From contig NZ_PVTY01000019.1 in assembly GCF_003003175.1 (NCBI RefSeq), forward strand, positions 1-32,909: a stretch of 32,909 nt of DNA, in the 5' to 3' direction. The stretch is from Nesterenkonia sandarakina (lineage in GTDB: Bacteria > Actinomycetota > Actinomycetes > Actinomycetales > Micrococcaceae). The translations under genes and the position numbers were made by a program. Numbering within the stretch: the first letter of the stretch is position 1; the number at the start of each line of letters is the position of its first letter. Under the pieces are notes generated by a model, which saw only the letters and a list, made by a program, of their open reading frames with translations, searched no databases and was not told the DNA's origin. Of the stretch, positions 28,786 through 32,909 are shown piece after piece.

Positions 28786-29750
28786 CGCTTGGTCGCCTCC
28801 TCGTGGTGGAAGGCATCGGGGCTCGGGACCTGGTTCGCCGGATCGACCGGTCCGCGCCAACCGGTGGTGGGCAGGTTGAACTTGTCCACGAGTCGTTCGG
28901 AGAAGGGGGTCTGGTGCACCCGGGCGAGCAGCACGGGTTCAGCGGAGCGGGTGACCTCCACGCGGGAGCCGGGTGGGAGTTCCATGAAGCGACGGCCGTC
29001 GCACCAGAGCACTCCCTGTTCGTCCTCGCGCTGCAGGACCTCGACGGCCATGATCGAGTCGGGGTCGGTCACCAGGGGGCGGGAGAACAGCGCGTGGGCG
29101 GAGATGGGCACCATGACCAGGGCTTGGACCTCGGGCCAGACCACGGGTCCTCCGGCGGAGAACGCGTAGGCGGTGGATCCGGTGGGGGTGGCCATGACGA
29201 CGCCGTCGCAGCCGAAGGCGGAGACGGGCCGGCCGTCGATCTCGATGATCAGGTCGATCATGCGTTCGCGGGACTGCTTCTCGATGCTGGCCTCGTTCAG
29301 CGCCCAGCTGCTGCCGACGTGGCGTCCGGCGTGCCATACCTGCACGTCCAGCGCCATCCGGCGCTCCACGGTGTAGTTCTGGTCGACCACCCATTGGACG
29401 GAGGCGTCGAGTTCGGTGCGTTCGGATTCGGCGAGGAAGCCCACGTGGCCGAGGTTGACTCCCATCAGGGGCAGTCCGGCGCCGCGCACGAGGTCCGCGG
29501 CGCGCAGGATGGAGCCGTCGCCGCCCAGGACCATTCCGACCTCACAGTCGGCCAGGGGCACATCGCGGTCGGCCACGGCCATCGGCAGGCCGCGGAGCCG
29601 GTCCCCGATGACATGGTTCAAGGAGGCGATGTCGCGCTCCAGCATCACCGGGCGGAGTCCCTCGCTGTGCAGCCGCTCTGCGACGGTGACAGCCGCTTCC
29701 ACGGCGTCGCGCCGACCCGTATGGGCGAGCAGCAGGATCTCTCTGGTCAT
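28782..29750 (-). CDS. nadK: NAD kinase
   Basis: NadK phosphorylates NAD to NADP with ATP or polyphosphate. Hallmarks are the GGDGSILRAADLV motif, the MGVNLGHVGFLAE segment, and the Gly-rich TPTGSTAYAFSAGGPVV loop. The C terminus shows the RREDEQGVLWCDGR type of beta-structure near its end. The ATG at 29750 has AGGAGG 6 bases before it. An extended frame to 29867 runs into tlyA and is rejected. At 322 residues it is normal for actinobacterial NadK. tlyA ends 10 bases upstream and recN starts inside its stop, so it is the middle of the operon. Confidence 0.96.
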
Positions 29751-29760
29751 GGAGCCTCCT

Positions 29761-30570
29761 TCAGTCGAACTCGACCGAGCCCAGCCTATCTCTCCTGAGC
29801 GCGTCTGCCTCAGCGGAGGCCGGAGCAGCATGTTCGGTGCGGCGCAGGTGCAGGAAGAACTCCACATTTCCGTCCTGGCCGGGCAGGCCCGAGCGGTGGA
29901 CGGCGAGAAGCTGCAGCCGCTGGGCCTCGGCGGCGGAGAGGACCGACTCGACCGCCTCGCGACGCAGCAGCGGACTGGAGACCACCCCGGTGCGTCCCAG
30001 CCGGTCGCGGCCGATCTCGAACTGGGGTTTGACCATGAGCACCAGATCAGCGCCGTCGCTGGCCTGCCCGGCGAGGGCGGGAAGCACCAGGCGCAGCGAG
30101 ATGAAGGAGAGGTCGGCGACGATCAGGTCGAAGGGCTCCCCCAGGTCGGCAGGTTTGAGGTGGCGCAGGTTCAGCCCCTCATGGTTCTCCACCCGGGGAT
30201 CCCCGGCGAGCAGCGCATGCAGCTGGTCGTGGCCGACATCGACGGCGACGACGTGTGCCGCGCCGCGCTCCAGCAGCACCTGGGTGAAGCCTCCGGTGGA
30301 GGCGCCGGCGTCGAGGCAGCGGCGGCCCTGCACCGGGATCTGCGGGGAGGCGGCGAGGACGCCGTCGAGCTTGTGCGCAGAGCGGCTGACCCAGGGGTCC
30401 TGGTTCTGCACGTCGATCCGCTGGTGCTCGGCCACGTTGGTGGAGGCCTTCTGGATGACGGTTCCGTCCACGCTGACCTGTCCCTGGGAGATCAGCTGGC
30501 CGGCGCGGGTGCGGCTGGGAACCAGACCGCGGGAGACCATGGCCTTGTCGAGGCGGAGGGCGTCGCTCAT
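29761..30570 (-). CDS. tlyA: TlyA-family rRNA 2'-O-methyltransferase (hemolysin A-like)
   Basis: TlyA methylates ribose 2'-OH groups in 16S and 23S rRNA, which in mycobacteria affects capreomycin susceptibility. The N-terminal S4 domain RLDKAMVSRGLVPSRTRAGQ occupies about residues 6-65. The FtsJ-like methyltransferase follows, with the conserved Lys in SRSAHKLDGVLA, the SAM motif CLDAGASTGGFTQVLL, Asp in IVADLSFISLRLVLP, and Lys in VLMVKPQFEIGRD. This gives the K-D-K-E set with Glu in the final NVEFFLHL. The 269-residue length fits. ATG 30570 overlaps the upstream small gene's stop by 4 bases. Confidence 0.95.
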   Translation of the reverse strand: MSDALRLDKAMVSRGLVPSRTRAGQLISQGQVSVDGTVIQKASTNVAEHQRIDVQNQDPWVSRSAHKLDGVLAASPQIPVQGRRCLDAGASTGGFTQVLLERGAAHVVAVDVGHDQLHALLAGDPRVENHEGLNLRHLKPADLGEPFDLIVADLSFISLRLVLPALAGQASDGADLVLMVKPQFEIGRDRLGRTGVVSSPLLRREAVESVLSAAEAQRLQLLAVHRSGLPGQDGNVEFFLHLRRTEHAAPASAEADALRRDRLGSVEFD

Positions 30571-30836
30571 CGGGCCCCGTCGGCGGTCTGTCTGAGCCGC
30601 TGGTTCAGGTCCTGGACCAGCGCTTCGGCCTCGGCGATCTCGGACTCGAGCTCCTCGAGACTCAGCTCGGATGCCTGCTCGGCTGCAAGCTGGGGTTCAG
30701 ACTCGGCGCCGGACTGGTGCCCAAGGTCTGGCTGGGACGCAAGGTGCGCATCGCGCTGATCATCGGGGTGGTCCTGGACATCCGGGTGGCCCTGGACGTT
30801 GGATAGGCCCGCGGAGTGGTGGTGCTGCTCGCTCAT
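30567..30836 (-). CDS. small protein with His/Asp-rich tail and C-terminal coiled coil
   Basis: An 89-residue protein between the HAD phosphatase and tlyA. The first 45 residues are a polar, His/Gln/Asp-rich region with a short repeat (GHPDVQDHPDD). The last 35 form an amphipathic Glu/Leu-rich helix (SLEELESEIAEAEALVQDLN) likely to be a coiled coil. Similar tiny genes occupy this position in other Actinobacteria (compare Rv1693 beside Rv1692 and tlyA), where the C-terminal helix is the conserved part. The function is unknown. Its ATG overlaps the HAD gene stop and its stop overlaps the tlyA start, so it is surely translated. A longer upstream frame inside the HAD gene is an artefact. Confidence 0.8.
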   Translation of the reverse strand: MSEQHHHSAGLSNVQGHPDVQDHPDDQRDAHLASQPDLGHQSGAESEPQLAAEQASELSLEELESEIAEAEALVQDLNQRLRQTADGAR

Positions 30837-31660
30837 GCTCCTGCGTGTTCCTGCAGGGCCTCGTGCGTGCCGTCGAAGAGCTGGCCGAGGTCGCGCAGGA
30901 TCCAGTCTGGGCGCATGGACTCGTCGGCGAGCTGCGCCGACTCGAGGGTGTCGATGCCGGTCAGGACCAGGGCGGTGTCGAACCCGGCTCGGTTGCCGCC
31001 GAGCACGTCGGTGTCGAGCCGGTCCCCGATGACCAGGGGCCGCTGCATCTTCAGCGCCTCGGCGGCCTGGGTGAACATCACCGGCTCCGGCTTGCCTGCA
31101 GCGGCCGGGCTGGTGCCGGTGGCGCGTCCGACAGCTTCGACGAGGGCGCCGTTGCCGGGGGCGATGCCATGCTCCCGAGGGATGCTCAGGTCGAGGTTGG
31201 TGGCGAACCACTGCGCGCCGTCGTTCACCGCGTAGGCGGCCTCGGCGAGGTCGGCCCAGCCCAGTGCGGGGTCGAAGCCCTGGATCACTGCGGCGGGGTG
31301 ATCAGCCGCCGACTCGGCCAGGTGGAACCCGGCCTCCTGCACCAGGGTGCGCAGATACCCGCTGCCGGTGACCAGCACCTTCGAACCAGGGTCAAGCGCA
31401 GCGCTGAGCAGGGCGATCCCGGCGGGGGCCGAGCCGAAGACCTCATGGGTCAGCGCGGGGATGCCCAGCTCGTTGAGGTGGGCTGCAACCTGTTCGGCCG
31501 ACCGGGAGGCGTTATTGGTGACGTATCCGCGTGGCACATCGCGGCTGACCAGCTGCTCCACGGCCTGGGCGGCCCCGGGGATGGCGTGGGGTCCGGCGTA
31601 GAGGACTCCGTCGAGGTCGAAGAGCACGCCGTCGTAGGAGTCGAGGAGACTCGAGGTCAT
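30833..31660 (-). CDS. HAD-superfamily (class IIA) hydrolase
   Basis: A 275-residue phosphatase of the HAD-IIA group (NagD/PGP-like). Motif I is VLFDLDGVLYAGPHAIPG (the nucleophile Asp of DLDGV), motif II is the Thr of GYVTNNASRSA, motif III is the Lys in AGKPEPVMF, and motif IV is VIGDRLDTDVLGGNRAG. The cap domain lies between II and III, as expected of class IIA. Homologues at this position in Actinobacteria are thought to dephosphorylate small metabolites such as glycerol phosphates; the substrate is not shown by the sequence. It overlaps the TPR-like gene by 4 bases and the small gene by 3-4 bases. Confidence 0.92.
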   Translation of the reverse strand: MTSSLLDSYDGVLFDLDGVLYAGPHAIPGAAQAVEQLVSRDVPRGYVTNNASRSAEQVAAHLNELGIPALTHEVFGSAPAGIALLSAALDPGSKVLVTGSGYLRTLVQEAGFHLAESAADHPAAVIQGFDPALGWADLAEAAYAVNDGAQWFATNLDLSIPREHGIAPGNGALVEAVGRATGTSPAAAGKPEPVMFTQAAEALKMQRPLVIGDRLDTDVLGGNRAGFDTALVLTGIDTLESAQLADESMRPDWILRDLGQLFDGTHEALQEHAGA

Positions 31661-32517
31661 GCACGCCCTCCGCGTCGGCGGTCCTGGTCGCGGCCCTGCT
31701 CACGGCCCCGGTCTCCGCCCTTGGATCGTCCCAGGACGTCTTTGACCTTGGGCAGGTCGGCAGGCTCGTCGTCGAAGTCGAGGATCTCGGGGTCTTCGAA
31801 GGCGCCGGTGCCCAGTGCGCGTTCCGCGGCGAAGGCCTGTTCCCGCCAGCGCTGAGCCTCGTCATCGCGGCCGACGGTCTCGAGTGCGGCCGCGTAGGCG
31901 GTGAAGAGTCGAGGCGAGAAGCTGAACGCCCGGTTGATGTCGAGCTCGGGCACCTCCAGAGCGGTCACCGCGGAGGCGTGGTCGCCGAGGTCGGTATAGG
32001 CCCCGGAGACGACCATGGCCATCTCAGCACGCACGGGACCGGTGAGGCCTGCAACCTCTTCGGACTGGGAGAGCTCGATGGCCTTCTCCGGGCGGTCGAG
32101 TCCGCGTTCGCAGTCAGCCAGGACCGGCAGGTGGGTCTGGTCGCCGCTGATCCGGCGGTAGGTGCGCAGCTCACGCAGGGCTTCGGCGAAGTCTCCGGCG
32201 GCATAGGCGGTCAGGCCTACGGCTTCGCGGACGATCCCGAGACGTCCGCCGCGGCGGGACGCGGCGAGGGCATGCTGGAACGCGACCTCGGGCGCGACGT
32301 CGACGAGGCGTCCCGCCATAACGAGGTGCTTGGCCACCCAGGGACGGTTCACGTCGTCGAGGGTGCGCAGCTGCAGCAGGGCCGCGCGGTCCAGCTCCTT
32401 GCCGGTGACGTCCTCGTCGATCTCGGGAGAACGCGTGCGATCGTCGCTGTTGGACCGGCGGAGGTCGCGCGGATTGCGCGGGGGCCGTGGGCGGTCGCCG
32501 TAGGACTCGTCAGGCAT
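31657..32517 (-). CDS. tetratricopeptide-like protein at the head of the tlyA operon
   Basis: A 286-residue soluble protein without signal peptide. The middle (about 45-225) is made of helical pairs of TPR type, for example AFQHALAASRRGGRLGIVRE, then AAGDFAEALRELRTYRRISG, and VVSGAYTDLGDHASAVTALE. The N terminus is basic and Arg-rich, and the C terminus (RSKGGDRGREQGRDQDRR) is a charged tail. Homologues head the tlyA operon in other Actinobacteria (compare Rv1691), with unknown function. A GGAGA ribosome site precedes the ATG by about 12 bases. The upstream 360 bases carry only the rRNA terminators and no gene; a TATCCT at about 32563-32568 (minus strand) may be its -10. Confidence 0.85.
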   Translation of the reverse strand: MPDESYGDRPRPPRNPRDLRRSNSDDRTRSPEIDEDVTGKELDRAALLQLRTLDDVNRPWVAKHLVMAGRLVDVAPEVAFQHALAASRRGGRLGIVREAVGLTAYAAGDFAEALRELRTYRRISGDQTHLPVLADCERGLDRPEKAIELSQSEEVAGLTGPVRAEMAMVVSGAYTDLGDHASAVTALEVPELDINRAFSFSPRLFTAYAAALETVGRDDEAQRWREQAFAAERALGTGAFEDPEILDFDDEPADLPKVKDVLGRSKGGDRGREQGRDQDRRRGGRA

Positions 32518-32658
32518 AGGTTCTTGGTTCTCCTTGGATTACGTGCGCAGGGCCATCCCAGGATACCGCCTCATGCGGTGAAGGACGCCTGGCAGCTGCT
32601 GTGGACGGGATGCTCAGGACAGGGAAGATCTGACCAGACATTGAATGCACCGTGAAAT

Positions 32659-32696
32659 AGAAAAAGGCCGTCCCGGAGAGATCTCCGGACGGCCTT
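32659..32696 (-). terminator. intrinsic terminator of the rRNA operon
   Basis: On the minus strand a stem AAGGCCGTCC-GGAGA pairs with TCTCC-GGGACGGCCTT (one bulged base), followed by TTTTTCTATTT. This is a textbook terminator. It lies about 180 bases after the 5S gene and also protects the downstream TPR-like gene from rrn read-through. Confidence 0.85.
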
Positions 32697-32827
32697 AAGA
32701 ATCCACAGCGGCTGTGCATTGTTGCTCATCCATGCGCTCATTGATGAGCCCGCGAAGCCGCTCGGCTCAGGATCTTTCCGCTGGAGTCCGAAGGATGGCC
32801 CGGGACTCGTTTTACCCTGGATACAGG

Positions 32828-32861
32828 TCAAGCCCGGTCCCCCACAAGGGACCGGGCTTGA
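32828..32861 (-). terminator. first hairpin after the 5S gene
   Basis: A perfect 14-bp stem TCAAGCCCGGTCCC with a 6-base loop lies about 18 bases downstream of the 5S 3' end on the minus strand. No T-run follows, so it may mark RNA processing or assist termination together with the second hairpin. Confidence 0.6.
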
Positions 32862-32878
32862 ACCCTCTCTACAAAAAG

Positions 32879-32909
32879 TGTCCGGCGGCGACCTACTCTC
32901 CCACACACT
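32879..32909 (-). rRNA. rrf: 5S ribosomal RNA, 3' end only
   Basis: On the minus strand the last 31 bases contain GTGGGAGAGTAGGTCGCCGC and end in CGGACA, the highly conserved 3' segment of bacterial 5S rRNA. The rest of the gene and the presumed 16S-23S genes lie beyond the window. The 3' end is placed within a base or two. Confidence 0.85.

Noticed and set aside
32571-32906. minus-strand ORF over the rRNA terminators
   Set aside because: It covers two stable hairpins and the 5S 3' end; coding is implausible.

Overview
The window is high-GC DNA from an actinobacterium, probably Micrococcales and perhaps a Micrococcaceae genus such as Arthrobacter or Nesterenkonia. This rests on codon usage, chains of 4-bp ATGA/GTGA gene overlaps, several apparently leaderless starts, and gene order matching the actinobacterial tlyA-nadK-recN-pyrG-xerD-parA-scpA-scpB-rluB-cmk-der block (M. 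tuberculosis Rv1691 to Rv1713 region). The genus is an inference.

Left end (1 to about 3.1 kb) is an accessory scar. It holds the 3' end of an IS256-family transposase with its inverted-repeat end, two unrecognised small genes, the remnant of an ImmA/IrrE-type metallopeptidase, and a DUF4190/DUF4352-like membrane protein whose start overlaps the peptidase stop. A sequence resembling the 3' end of a tRNA gene, followed by a long perfect terminator hairpin, closes it. Together these look like the lysogeny end of a decayed integrated element.

From 3.1 to 8.9 kb lie a solute-binding lipoprotein with a palindromic operator candidate at its promoter but no transporter partners, a drug/antibiotic-type ABC exporter whose permease is frameshifted, an acyl-CoA thioesterase-like gene, and a coiled-coil lipoprotein ending in a class A beta-lactamase-like domain.

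From 8.97 to 15.9 kb (minus strand) is a tightly overlapping housekeeping operon read parA-scpA-scpB-rluB-tyrA-cmk-der: chromosome partitioning and condensation, rRNA modification, tyrosine synthesis, CMP kinase and a ribosome-assembly GTPase.

From 16.0 to 23.8 kb an accessory block sits between parA and xerD: a TRIC-family membrane protein, propionate-CoA ligase (prpE) divergent from a GntR/FCD regulator plus prpD-prpB-prpC, and a DHFR-like reductase. PrpE makes propionyl-CoA, PrpC condenses it with oxaloacetate, PrpD dehydrates methylcitrate and PrpB cleaves methylisocitrate to pyruvate and succinate. Two identical TGTATACA palindromes exactly 63 bp apart in the divergent promoter region are the likely regulator sites.

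From 24.1 to 32.5 kb (minus strand) is a second housekeeping operon, read TPR-like protein - HAD phosphatase - small coiled-coil protein - tlyA - nadK - recN - pyrG - xerD. The right edge has ribosomal operon terminators and the 3' end of a 5S rRNA gene on the minus strand. I found no CRISPR array and no convincing wholly new system; the best leads are the decayed integrated element, the twin-operator prp locus, the broken ABC permease and an unexplained long hairpin at about 24.0 kb.
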